From Candidatus Endomicrobium procryptotermitis (GTDB lineage: Bacteria > Elusimicrobiota > Endomicrobiia > Endomicrobiales > Endomicrobiaceae): 43,247 nucleotides of DNA. The stretch spans positions 1 to 43,247 of the forward strand of contig JAITIP010000045.1 in the NCBI GenBank assembly GCA_031279415.1, in the 5' to 3' direction. Below are positions 21,027 through 29,319 of this stretch, in pieces. Both the position numbers and the translations under genes were made by a program. Numbering within the stretch: the first letter of the stretch is position 1; the number at the start of each line of letters is the position of its first letter. The notes beneath the pieces are model-generated. The model did no database searches. It had not been told where the DNA came from and worked only from the letters and a program-made list of their open reading frames with translations.

Positions 21027-21746
21027 ATGAAAATTCTTGCCGTATCCGATATCGAAGATAACAGACTTTATCACATAATAAAGCATAATCGTGAGAAACT
21101 TAATTCTATTAATTATATTTTTTCATGCGGAGATTTACCTCGCAAATATCTTGAATATCTTACGGACAGTATAAAAAAGAGCTTGTATTTTGTTTCCGGT
21201 AATCATTATATTTTTCAGTTTTATGGAGATAATTTCAACTCCCAACAAATTATAAAAAAACTTTATTATGGCAAAGGTATGCGTCTTCGTTTAGGTGGAA
21301 TAGACATGCACGGACGTGTAGAATTTCTTGAAAATTATATAGTCGTTGGTTTCGGTGGTTCGATGAAGTATAATCCCGGAAATTTTCAGTTTGAAGAGTT
21401 TGAAATGGAAAGAATAGTTAGACGGGTGAAAGCTGAAATAAGATGGCAAAGAATCAAAGAATTTTTCTTTTTAAAAAAGAGAAAAGAAGTCATCGTAATG
21501 TCTCATGCTCCTGTTGCAGGAATTCATGATAAAGAAGATAGATGTCATCAAGGGTTTAAATGTTTTAGAGATTTTATACATACAGTAAAACCTATATTGT
21601 GGATGCACGGGCACATTCATTATGAGGGACAGAAAAAAGAGCAGAATACTTTTGTCGAGAAAACGCTTGTATCTAATATTTATTCTTCAAAAGTTATTGA
21701 CATTTTTAACAATGAAGTAAAAGTAAGCCAAGTTTATGATTTGTAA
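21027..21746 (+). CDS. Calcineurin-like metallophosphoesterase
   Basis: A 239-residue metallophosphoesterase. Metal-ligand motifs are in the expected order: D8 in AVSDIED (the usual Asp-x-His is Asp-x-Glu here, with E10 at the histidine place), GD at 35-36 in SCGDLP, GNH at 58-60, SHAP at 159-162 and HGHIH at 194-198. The family hydrolyses phosphomono- or diesters using two metal ions; the substrate is unknown. The Asp-x-His to Asp-x-Glu change occurs in some subfamilies and may alter metal preference. It is directly coupled to the ParB-like gene (one base between TGA and ATG), so the two probably act together, perhaps on nucleotides or nucleic-acid ends. Confidence 0.85.
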   Translation: MKILAVSDIEDNRLYHIIKHNREKLNSINYIFSCGDLPRKYLEYLTDSIKKSLYFVSGNHYIFQFYGDNFNSQQIIKKLYYGKGMRLRLGGIDMHGRVEFLENYIVVGFGGSMKYNPGNFQFEEFEMERIVRRVKAEIRWQRIKEFFFLKKRKEVIVMSHAPVAGIHDKEDRCHQGFKCFRDFIHTVKPILWMHGHIHYEGQKKEQNTFVEKTLVSNIYSSKVIDIFNNEVKVSQVYDL

Positions 21747-21856
21747 ATGTTTTGACATAATTAAATTTAATAGCCGCGATGAGCTTATAAAATTATAAAA
21801 TAAATTGAAAATTCAAGATTCACCAAAAACTTAAATAGTTTCAAAAGCTGTGAACA

Positions 21857-22052
21857 AAAGTTTATGCTAAAACAGGTGATATTGACGTTATTCTCGGTGC
21901 ATTACTAGCTTGTTTATAAACTTGCAAAGGATTCAAACATTGAGATCACAAGTGTTTATAACATTTTCAAAAAAGGCAGCAATCCTATTTTTAAAAACGC
22001 AGTTTCTGTTTCTCAAAACCTTGAAGCTAAAAACACTCTGTCTTCCAGTTGA
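21857..22052 (+). pseudogene. Decayed HigA-type antidote gene
   Basis: One frame reads VYAKTGDIDVILGALLACL and stops; the next continues KLAKDSNIEITSVYNIFKKG then SNPIFKNAVSVSQNLEAKN and a stop at 22050-22052. The order G-D-(I/F)-x-x-(I/F)-L-x-x-L, then an HTH of the form A-K-x-x-x-I-x-x-x-x-V/L-Y-x-x-F-x-K-G-x-N-P, matches the addiction-module antidote family to which the intact gene at 2634-2972 belongs. The start and a toxin partner are missing. The remaining stretch 21747-21856 shows nothing I can support. Confidence 0.45.
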
Positions 22053-22130
22053 TTGTGGATTCAAGCTGCTAATCGTTTCGTTTGGCATTTGTGAAAATAT
22101 ATCAAGCAAAGTGTGAGTTTGACTTTGAGA

Positions 22131-22195
22131 TTGTTTTATTTTTGACTTTGCGGATTTGTGATAATCTTAATTTTCTTTCAACGTTTACTTTAAGC
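22131..22195. repeat. Dispersed 65-bp repeat, copy 1
   Basis: This segment (TTGTTTTATTTTTGACTTTG...TTAAGCAC) aligns with 41472-41535 over about 65 bases with only a few substitutions and two one-base gaps. Both copies lie in gene-poor stretches beside decayed genes. On the minus strand both show the same short reading LK-x-x-VERKLR, so the repeat may derive from an old coding sequence or insertion element. Confidence 0.5.
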
Positions 22196-22239
22196 ACACA
22201 TATTAGCGCTTCTACCAAATCCGTTTCCCAAAATACATA

Positions 22240-22344
22240 AAAACAAGAATATAATGCCCGGTAGAAGACTTGAACTTCTGACCCCTTCCATGTCAAGGAA
22301 GTACTCTAACCAACTGAGCTAACCGGGCATTATATTCTTGTTTT
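22240..22344. repeat. 23-bp perfect inverted repeat enclosing tRNA-Val
   Basis: AAAACAAGAATATAATGCCC plus GGT at 22240-22262 is the exact reverse complement of 22322-22344. The inner 7 bp are the acceptor stem; the outer 16 bp extend the pairing into leader and trailer, so the precursor would carry tRNA-Val on a 23-bp helix ending in a U-rich 3' tail. Confidence 0.75.
22255..22328 (-). tRNA. tRNA-Val (anticodon GAC)
   Basis: On the minus strand: acceptor GCCCGGT/ACCGGGC, D-arm AGCTCAGTTGGTTAGAGT, anticodon stem-loop CTTCC-TTGACAT-GGAAG with GAC, T-arm AGAAGTTCAAGTCTTCT and discriminator A. It is co-transcribed with tRNA-Cys 25 bases upstream. No CCA encoded. Confidence 0.97.
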
Positions 22345-22353
22345 ATCTCTTCA

Positions 22354-22426
22354 AGGTGCGGGCCGGAATCGAACCGGCGAAATAACAGTTTTGCAGACTG
22401 CTCCCTTACCACTTGGGTACCGCACC
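22354..22426 (-). tRNA. tRNA-Cys (anticodon GCA)
   Basis: On the minus strand: acceptor GGTGCGG/CCGCACC, anticodon loop CTGCAAA with GCA, T-arm GCCGGTTCGATTCCGGC, and the U discriminator that is characteristic of cysteine tRNAs. First gene of the Cys-Val unit. Confidence 0.97.
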
Positions 22427-22455
22427 GCAATGAAATTTATACAAATTGATTTATG

Positions 22456-22484
22456 AGTATATAAAATATCACGTTTTTAGTCAA
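22456..22484 (-). promoter_or_regulatory. Promoter TTGACT-17-TATACT of the tRNA-Cys/tRNA-Val unit
   Basis: Minus-strand TTGACT (22484-22479) and TATACT (22461-22456) with a 17-base spacer, about 30 bases upstream of tRNA-Cys. Confidence 0.7.
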
Positions 22485-22594
22485 CAATAGCAGCTGTGGT
22501 CTTTAATCTTTTCATGATACTGAACTATGATAATGCCAACATCCATATTAACCACATTATCTTTTACCATAAAATTTTTAAACTCTTTTAACAA

Positions 22595-25500
22595 TTAATT
22601 ATTCCTGATTCTAATTCCTTTTGACCTTTTATTTGAAGGCATTCCAAAACGGATCTGATGTTGAAGCATAAGCCGTCTGTCAGGTTCATGCAATGAATTT
22701 TCGGATTCAAGTTCATAGCTGCCGCTTAAATACAAATTATTGTTTAACTTATATCTCATCTCCAGTTCATGCCGCAAATCGATTTTTCTTTGTATCTGGT
22801 CAAAAGTTACAGAATAGCCAAGCAAAAACTGGTTTGTGATATTTTTTTCAACAGAATATTTAGTTCCATATAATAAATCAGCGAAAGTAGGATCTTCAAT
22901 AACGCTTTGCTGCTGTTCTGAATTGACGTAAGAAACTTTAAAATTGTCGGCCAGCCCCGTTTTTCTAAGAACATTTCTGGCAATAGGCGTTGCAAAACTG
23001 CTGTCTATAAGTCTCAGCGCCTGCTGGCGCAGATCAAAATCCGATATTATTCCCAATATCAGTTCACGGCTGTTTGACATGTTATCAACGGTTTGTTCGG
23101 TTTTGGTAACCCTCGCCAAAGCCGTCTGAGAATCCAAAGTGGGATCGTCCTTAGAATAAAAACGCACATTCAAATTATCAATTGAAGATCTCGCAATCAC
23201 CATCACTATGGTTTCAGATTCGGCTTTTCCCGGAGAATGAACATTTGTCTCAGCTTCACCGCTTACAAACATCATATTTCCATCGACAATTTCTATTTTT
23301 GCACTTATCACTTCAAAGACTATTCCGAGATATTTAATGCTTCCCCTCTGCGTTTCAATAATTCCCTGTGGTTTCGGTGCGGCGTATGTACCTCTTATAG
23401 ATAATGTCCCATTTATCCATGCGTCGGCAAAAGAGTTTTCAAATTTAGTATTTTTTGCCGCCCTAAGTTCTATGTCAAACTCTGCATCATTGGGAAGAAT
23501 ATCTTCGGTATCAGAAGCAATATCAGGTGGCGGAAAAGTAAATCTAGTATTTTCCAAAGATATCCAGCCAGAAATTTTAGGTTTTTCCGGAGTTCCTTGT
23601 ACAGAGATTTTAAATCTCGGTTCGCCCGAAGATAAATCCTGAAGTATTCCTCTGGAAAAAATCGAATCCGTCATCGGAAGCTGAGGTACTTTTATAGGTA
23701 TTCCTTTATTATCTGTTTGAAGCTCTATATCAATATTTTTTATGTTAAATCCCTCTAAAGTCAAATATCCAGCAGCGTTAACTCTGCCCGAACCTGACTT
23801 TCCGCTCAGCTTATTTATCTTTACCTGATTATCGTCCCAGACTATATCGGCGTTAAAATCTTTCATTCTGTCTAAATACGTTTTGGAATCGAAAACCCCG
23901 TTTGAAATGTTAAGCTGTCCGCTGTTACGTATATTGTTTGCCGAGCCTTTAATCTCTCCTTTAATGAAGATCCTTCCAGACTTCGGTTTTATTTCACTTT
24001 GGGAAAGATATTTTAAAAGATACAATTTTGAATCATCAGATTCATAAGTAACTTCTACCGGCATATTCTTCATTTCTTCGGAGAGAGAATTGTCAATCCA
24101 GAAAGGAAAAAAACCTTTAACGTTTACGTTTATTTCATTTTTTCTGAATATTTTCGCCGTTTTAATTTCAGCTTTATTGTCCAAAGATTCGATTTCGATT
24201 TCAATGTTGTCGTATGGAATTTCCATTATGCTGCCGTTATTCGATTTTACAGAAAACTTCACTTTTGGAGTTTTAAAAGAGCCTGAAGCGTCAATACTAA
24301 AATCCGTCTTGCCGTAAATATCTATGGGAGCATCAAATATATCGCTTAACAATCCTAAATCCACGTATTTTCCCACCGTATTAAAACTAAATTCTTTATC
24401 TTTAAAAAAAGCATTGACGTCTATAGAAGCGCTTGATTTGGAGATATTAATATCTTCAATTTTGATATAATCTGCAAAATCAACAGAGCCTGAAAGTTTC
24501 AGTGGTACGGAACTTTGCAAAATAGTAAATTTCTTATCTTTTATTGTATAATCAAAACTTAAAGAAGAAAGCCGATACTTGTTTATCCACAAATTATTGA
24601 TGTCAAATCTGCCGTTGTAAGTAGAACCGCCTTTTCTTTTGTTCATTTTGCCTTCAATATTAATTCTTCCGAAAATATCAGATGGACCCAGATGTGCATT
24701 TACCAAAAATAAACTGATATCGTATCTGCCGTTTTTGATATTAAAACTGCCTCTGTCAGCCCTGATTTCACTGTCAGCAAGTTTAGCTGAAGCGCTGCTG
24801 ATAGATATTATTGAATCGTAAACTTCTATTTTTGATTTAATATCATTGAGTTTTACACCTTTTACAAAAGCTTTTGAACTGTTTATATCCATTTGCAGTC
24901 GTGTTTGCGATTTTTTATTCTGATAAATGGTTCCACTACCCGAAAACTCACCTGCCACTGGAGTTCTGAAACCCATAAATTTGTTTATTATCACCTCATT
25001 AAAATTTTCAAATTCAATGGAAAAGATATCTTTCTGCTCTTTATCATTTTTTTCCTCAACCAAAAGTTTTGTTTTGCTTGAAAGAAGCTCGGCCTTTTTA
25101 ACTTTTAAAGCATTATTGAGATAGGAAATTTCCGAAGTAAATGAAAAAGGTATATCCGAATATTTTCCTTTTTTTACCGACATTATCATATTGACTACTG
25201 GGTTTTCTAGTGTGCCCGATATTTTAGCCGAAGCGTTAACGAAAGCTTCAATCTCTGGATAAACGCCTTTTATATTAGTATTTTTGAAATTTAATGCTCC
25301 GTTTAACTGCCAGGCTGCTTTTTTGTAAATGCATGAAAAATTTCCATATAAACCGTTGTCTGATTTTATATTTGAAAGTATGAGTTTGTCTAAAGCAAGC
25401 ACGGCATCCACGCTGAATTTATTAAATGATACCCCCGATATTTTTATGGAATTGCTGGCAATAAGTCCCGATACTTCATTTTTTGAATTCAGTTCCCCGT

Positions 25501-27277
25501 TAAAAGTTATATCGCTGTCAACTTGAGCTGTACCAAATTTAATTTTTCGCATTCTTATATTTAATGATGAAATAGGATTCATATTCGTAAAACCTATTAA
25601 ACCGGATGCATAAGCGTTTACGCTTTTGTCTTTGCCTCTTAAATGAAAGTTGCTTATGTGTATTCTGCTTAAATTTACGTCGCCTTTCGCTTCAAGCTTA
25701 TTATATTTATTGTCAAAGAAAGAGCCGTCATATGCTTTAATATCAAAATGCGTAGTTCCGTCTTTTTCATATTTTATACGCCCACTGGCATTGCCTAAAA
25801 TTTTATTTCCAGAATAACTGAAAGCCTTTAAAATGTTTGAAATATCCGTGTTTATGAATTTGAAATCCGTAGAAAGAATTTTTCCAGCCTTTATTACACT
25901 GTTAAGTATTATACTTTTATCGCTTTTATAAAAATAAAAAACGTATGTATCGGCGCTTCTGGTAATAGTCCCAAAAATATCGGTTTTTTCTATTTTTTCG
26001 GTAGTGAAATTTTCAAGAGAAAAATTTATCAGTCCGGAACTTTCATTAAACGCACCTTTTATAATGACAGTTCCGCCGGCATTGTGACTTAAATCCTGAA
26101 CTATCGGAAGTTTTGAAACGAGGGTTTTATTCATGTCAATATTAATTTCTCCGGTTTTAAAATCACCAGAAAACATTCCGATAGGCTTTCCGTTGAAAGA
26201 TATTTTGATATCATAAATTCCTTCTTTTTTATACAAACCATATATTTTGCCGCTTTTTCCATAATCGCATGAAATATAGTAATCACCGCTTGCCTGCCGA
26301 ACTCCGGAAATGTCAAAACTTCCCAACTTTAAACCGTGAACTGAAAGATCTTTTAAAGTAAGGTTGAGATTTCCTTTCCCGTCTTTATAAATGAATGTCG
26401 ATTCCGCTTCGGCGTTTATATCTTTATTTATTTTTGATAAAAAAATTTTAGATTTAGCGTTTATCTCTCCGTAAACATTACGTTCAAAAAATAAATTTCC
26501 ATATTCTCCAAAAATATATGCTTTTATTCCGTTATTGTCTTTTGTCAAACTGCCGGAAGAGTCTGAAATTTCAAAATGATTTGACTTCATTTTTTCAATT
26601 ATTATATTTTGTTTGAGTGAAAAATCTTTAATATTTATGTTTCCCAGAGCACTGACAATGCTTTTGATTTTTCCTTCGGAAACAAATGTGAATTCAGTAT
26701 TTAATATATCGTCAGAGCTGCGCTTCATCACTCCGCTGACATAAATTGGAATTTCAAAAGGTAAGACTACCGATGAAATCGAAATTTCTTCGGGAGCTGC
26801 GCTTATTTCCGCATTTGTGATTTTAACGGTTTCTTTACCAGATTTGACGGTTATTGTGTCAGCTGTTATTCTAATGTTAGATTGAGGCATGGAAAAAGCT
26901 GTTTGCTCCGGTGGTGATTCCTTTTTCTTTTGTCGGCTAAACGTTCTCCGCGAATCTAAATCTATAGAAAGTCTATAAAATTCGATAGAGCTTACATAGT
27001 TTATGGGTTTTGTAATATTTTTTAATATTTTTCCGAGCTTTATTTTTACTACGACTTTATCTGCAAAAACTTTGTTATCCAGAGAAACGCTTGTAAAAAC
27101 AATTCCTCCGCTTAACGGAGAAACATAAAAATTATCCATATTGAATTTATGTCTAGTTTGAACGTAAAGAAAATCTTTAAGAATGGGCACATATAAAAAC
27201 ATTCTTATGTTATATGCCGTAATAAAAATGGCAAATGTTATGCTCAAGTATATTGTATATCTAATAAATTTCCACAC
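22595..27277 (-). CDS. tamB: TamB-like (DUF490/AsmA-type) envelope bridge protein
   Basis: A 1560-residue protein anchored by one N-terminal membrane helix (about residues 4-24). It is then almost wholly made of repeated beta strands, as in the bridge-like AsmA/TamB lipid-transfer proteins that span the periplasm. The last 300-400 residues match the DUF490 (TamB) domain: GTLSIRGTYAAPKPQGIIET, then GSIKYLGIVFEVISAKIEIVDGN split across the conserved strand pair, and a barrel-facing terminal strand region QFLLGYSVTFDQIQRKIDLR. TamB helps assemble outer-membrane proteins and move phospholipids outward, often with a BamA-type TamA. No TamA gene is in the window. It is transcribed alone, with no promoter I can support. 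Family firm, exact cargo unknown. Confidence 0.86.
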   Translation of the reverse strand: MWKFIRYTIYLSITFAIFITAYNIRMFLYVPILKDFLYVQTRHKFNMDNFYVSPLSGGIVFTSVSLDNKVFADKVVVKIKLGKILKNITKPINYVSSIEFYRLSIDLDSRRTFSRQKKKESPPEQTAFSMPQSNIRITADTITVKSGKETVKITNAEISAAPEEISISSVVLPFEIPIYVSGVMKRSSDDILNTEFTFVSEGKIKSIVSALGNINIKDFSLKQNIIIEKMKSNHFEISDSSGSLTKDNNGIKAYIFGEYGNLFFERNVYGEINAKSKIFLSKINKDINAEAESTFIYKDGKGNLNLTLKDLSVHGLKLGSFDISGVRQASGDYYISCDYGKSGKIYGLYKKEGIYDIKISFNGKPIGMFSGDFKTGEINIDMNKTLVSKLPIVQDLSHNAGGTVIIKGAFNESSGLINFSLENFTTEKIEKTDIFGTITRSADTYVFYFYKSDKSIILNSVIKAGKILSTDFKFINTDISNILKAFSYSGNKILGNASGRIKYEKDGTTHFDIKAYDGSFFDNKYNKLEAKGDVNLSRIHISNFHLRGKDKSVNAYASGLIGFTNMNPISSLNIRMRKIKFGTAQVDSDITFNGELNSKNEVSGLIASNSIKISGVSFNKFSVDAVLALDKLILSNIKSDNGLYGNFSCIYKKAAWQLNGALNFKNTNIKGVYPEIEAFVNASAKISGTLENPVVNMIMSVKKGKYSDIPFSFTSEISYLNNALKVKKAELLSSKTKLLVEEKNDKEQKDIFSIEFENFNEVIINKFMGFRTPVAGEFSGSGTIYQNKKSQTRLQMDINSSKAFVKGVKLNDIKSKIEVYDSIISISSASAKLADSEIRADRGSFNIKNGRYDISLFLVNAHLGPSDIFGRINIEGKMNKRKGGSTYNGRFDINNLWINKYRLSSLSFDYTIKDKKFTILQSSVPLKLSGSVDFADYIKIEDINISKSSASIDVNAFFKDKEFSFNTVGKYVDLGLLSDIFDAPIDIYGKTDFSIDASGSFKTPKVKFSVKSNNGSIMEIPYDNIEIEIESLDNKAEIKTAKIFRKNEINVNVKGFFPFWIDNSLSEEMKNMPVEVTYESDDSKLYLLKYLSQSEIKPKSGRIFIKGEIKGSANNIRNSGQLNISNGVFDSKTYLDRMKDFNADIVWDDNQVKINKLSGKSGSGRVNAAGYLTLEGFNIKNIDIELQTDNKGIPIKVPQLPMTDSIFSRGILQDLSSGEPRFKISVQGTPEKPKISGWISLENTRFTFPPPDIASDTEDILPNDAEFDIELRAAKNTKFENSFADAWINGTLSIRGTYAAPKPQGIIETQRGSIKYLGIVFEVISAKIEIVDGNMMFVSGEAETNVHSPGKAESETIVMVIARSSIDNLNVRFYSKDDPTLDSQTALARVTKTEQTVDNMSNSRELILGIISDFDLRQQALRLIDSSFATPIARNVLRKTGLADNFKVSYVNSEQQQSVIEDPTFADLLYGTKYSVEKNITNQFLLGYSVTFDQIQRKIDLRHELEMRYKLNNNLYLSGSYELESENSLHEPDRRLMLQHQIRFGMPSNKRSKGIRIRNN

Positions 27278-27394
27278 TTTTCCTCATTGTGTCAATGAAT
27301 AGAATTGTCAAGGGTTTCAATTTCTAAATTACTTCGTTATATTCTACAAAGTATTGCTTTCTATATAAAGGGCTGAAATATGAACATTTAAACT

Positions 27395-27438
27395 AAGAAA
27401 AACAAAAGTCCACTTATTCTCGAACTTTTGTTTTTCTT
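27395..27438. terminator. Bidirectional terminator between ilvE and tamB
   Basis: AAGAAAAACAAAAGT at 27395-27409 is exactly complementary to 27424-27438, a 15-bp stem with a 14-base loop and T-rich flank on either reading. It lies about 25 bases past the ilvE stop codon. Confidence 0.78.
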
Positions 27439-27463
27439 TTTATGATTTAACATATATTTCCGC

Positions 27464-28339
27464 TTACTTAATCGGAACACCGGTAAGACATGTTAAATTC
27501 TTAAATTCTTTTATAAGTTTAGAAGTTATTTTTCCGGGTTTTCCATCGCCTATCTCTCTTGAGTCTGCGCGGACTACGGGAATAACTTCCGCGGCGGTTC
27601 CCGTTAAAAAGCATTCATCAGCCGTATAGATATTATACATCGAAATGCGCTCTTCTTTAAGCGGTATTCTAAGTTTATTTTTTGCAAGCTCTATGACGGC
27701 ATCCCTCGTTATTCCCATTAAAGCGCCTTCGGAAGAAGGAGGTGTGTATATGACGCCGTTTTTGATTATAAATATATTGTCACCCGTACATTCTGCGACA
27801 TAACCTTCGGAATTGAGCATTATGGCTTCCATAATACCCGCTCTTGTCGCTTCCATTTTAGCCATAATATTATTTAAATAATTTAAAGATTTCACGTTGG
27901 GACTGAAAGCGTCTGCTCTTATTCTTCTTGTAGCTGCAGTGATAACTTCGCCGCCTTTTTCATAGAGCTCACTCGGATAAAGAGAAATTTTATCTGCAAT
28001 TATTATAATTGAAGGAGGTTTGGTGCACTTGTTCGGGTCAAGTCCCAAATCGCCGCAGCCTCTGGTAACTATAAGCCTGATATAGCCTTCGTTAAGTTTA
28101 TTTGACAGAAGCATTTTTATTATGGCTTTTTCCATTTCGTTTTTTGTCATTGGAATAGTGAGATTGATTGCCCTGGCAGAAGCCCAAAGCCTGTCGAGAT
28201 GTTCTTTCAGTCTAAATACTCTGCCATTATAGGCTCTGATTCCTTCAAAAATTCCATCCCCGTAAAGAAAACCGTGGTCAAAAACAGAAATCTTTGCGTC
28301 TTCCTGTGAAACAAGTTTTCCATCCAAATAAATTTTCAT
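27464..28339 (-). CDS. ilvE: Branched-chain amino acid aminotransferase IlvE
   Basis: A 291-residue fold-IV PLP aminotransferase. It transfers the amino group between glutamate and the branched-chain oxo acids in leucine, isoleucine and valine metabolism. Hallmarks are [20 protein letters not shown] at 18-37, the PLP lysine K150 in [10 protein letters not shown], the C-terminal [17 protein letters not shown] and the phosphate-binding [13 protein letters not shown]. The motifs fit the IlvE branch better than D-amino-acid transaminases, though these are close relatives. AAGGAG sits 7-8 bases before the ATG. No biosynthetic neighbours are present; lolD lies upstream, 47 bases away, and a strong terminator follows. 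Confidence 0.94.
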   Translation of the reverse strand: MKIYLDGKLVSQEDAKISVFDHGFLYGDGIFEGIRAYNGRVFRLKEHLDRLWASARAINLTIPMTKNEMEKAIIKMLLSNKLNEGYIRLIVTRGCGDLGLDPNKCTKPPSIIIIADKISLYPSELYEKGGEVITAATRRIRADAFSPNVKSLNYLNNIMAKMEATRAGIMEAIMLNSEGYVAECTGDNIFIIKNGVIYTPPSSEGALMGITRDAVIELAKNKLRIPLKEERISMYNIYTADECFLTGTAAEVIPVVRADSREIGDGKPGKITSKLIKEFKNLTCLTGVPIK

Positions 28340-28386
28340 TTTGACACTCCTTGTACTTGTACAGTATATTCCTTATACCAATGTTT

Positions 28387-29046
28387 TTATATAATTTTAC
28401 CATCTGTCATTTGTATCTGCCTGTCGGCCTTTTGAGCCAGTTCCCGATTGTGAGTTACTAAAACAAGAGTGGCTTTAAATTCGTTTGACACAGACAGCAG
28501 AAGATTTTCGATTTCAAGTCCTGTGTGTCTGTCAAGATTTCCAGTAGGCTCATCAGCAAATATTATTTTTGGTTTATTTATCAAAGCTCTAGCAAGGGCT
28601 GCTCTCTGCTGTTCCCCACCGGAAAGTTCGCTTGGAAAATGATTTTTTCTATGCGATAGTCCGACTTTTTCAAGTATTTCATGTGCATAAGAATTTTTTA
28701 AGTTTCTCTCATTCCATACTGGCAAAAAAATATTTTCCAAAACCGTAAAATCTGCTAAAAGATAATGAAACTGAAAAACAAAACCGATATTGTCTTTTCT
28801 CATTTTACAAAGGTAGTTATCATCAGATTTATAGCAATCCTTCCCGTCTATAAAAACCTGTCCCGATGTAGGTCTATCCATTAAACCCAAAATGTGAATC
28901 AGCGTGCTTTTTCCTGCGCCTGACGGACCTGTAAAAGCGACCTTTTGCCCGGTAGCAATGTCAATATTGACATTTTTTAAAATCTCAACATCAACTCCTG
29001 TGCGTTTTGTAAAACTCTTATTCAAATTAATCGTCTGTATTCTCAT
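28387..29046 (-). CDS. lolD: Lipoprotein-releasing ABC transporter ATPase LolD
   Basis: A 219-residue ABC ATPase of the MacB/LolD class. From the chosen ATG (29046) it has Walker A GPSGAGKST near residues 40-48, a Q-loop VFQFHYLL, the signature LSGGEQQRAALARAL, Walker B KIIFADEPTGNLD and the switch histidine in VTHNREL. With a LolC/E-type permease it extracts lipoproteins from the inner membrane for transfer to the outer membrane. A GTG at 29055 would add three residues; neither start has a strong ribosome-binding site. The permease gene lies on the same strand about 270 bases upstream, separated by a methyltransferase remnant, which is unusual for genes that normally abut. Confidence 0.92.
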   Translation of the reverse strand: MRIQTINLNKSFTKRTGVDVEILKNVNIDIATGQKVAFTGPSGAGKSTLIHILGLMDRPTSGQVFIDGKDCYKSDDNYLCKMRKDNIGFVFQFHYLLADFTVLENIFLPVWNERNLKNSYAHEILEKVGLSHRKNHFPSELSGGEQQRAALARALINKPKIIFADEPTGNLDRHTGLEIENLLLSVSNEFKATLVLVTHNRELAQKADRQIQMTDGKII

Positions 29047-29114
29047 AAATTCCACTTCTAAATAATATATTCCATTTGCGAAGACGCAAAAAAGTCTGCC
29101 ATTTCGTAATGTTT

Positions 29115-29312
29115 CTATTTTGTATCCATTTTTATTTTTCGAAAATTTCTCATTAAAAATTTAGCTCTGGGTGGTAAAGTATTGACAATCAAAAAGTGCC
29201 CTTCTTTTGTTATTCTATGCGTTTCTTTAAAAACCTTTTCTAAAAATTCTAAATATGCCTGATATCTTAATCTCTTGCATATAAAACATTTATGCTTTCT
29301 TTTGCTTTGTTT
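29115..29312 (-). pseudogene. Methyltransferase gene fragment between the LolC/E-type gene and lolD
   Basis: The minus strand carries an open frame without start: RLRYQAYLEFLEKVFKETHR, then ITKEGHFLIVNTLPPRAKFL and MRNFRKIKMDTK before a TAG at 29115-29117. The Y-x-x-F-L-x-x-V-F-K-E-T-x-R-I-x-K-E-G-H-F-L-I-V pattern resembles the segment after the catalytic D/N-P-P-Y in N6/N4-type DNA methyltransferases, where the motif E-x-x-R-V-L-K-x-G-G is followed by a beta strand. Other class I methyltransferases share this. N- and C-terminal parts are missing. It has probably been inserted, then deleted, inside the lol operon. Confidence 0.4.
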
Positions 29313-29319
29313 ATGCCGT

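Noticed and set aside
21910-22116. A 68-codon plus-strand frame overlapping the antidote relic.
   Set aside because: It reads the relic in another frame and shows no motif; the antidote-like frame is better supported.
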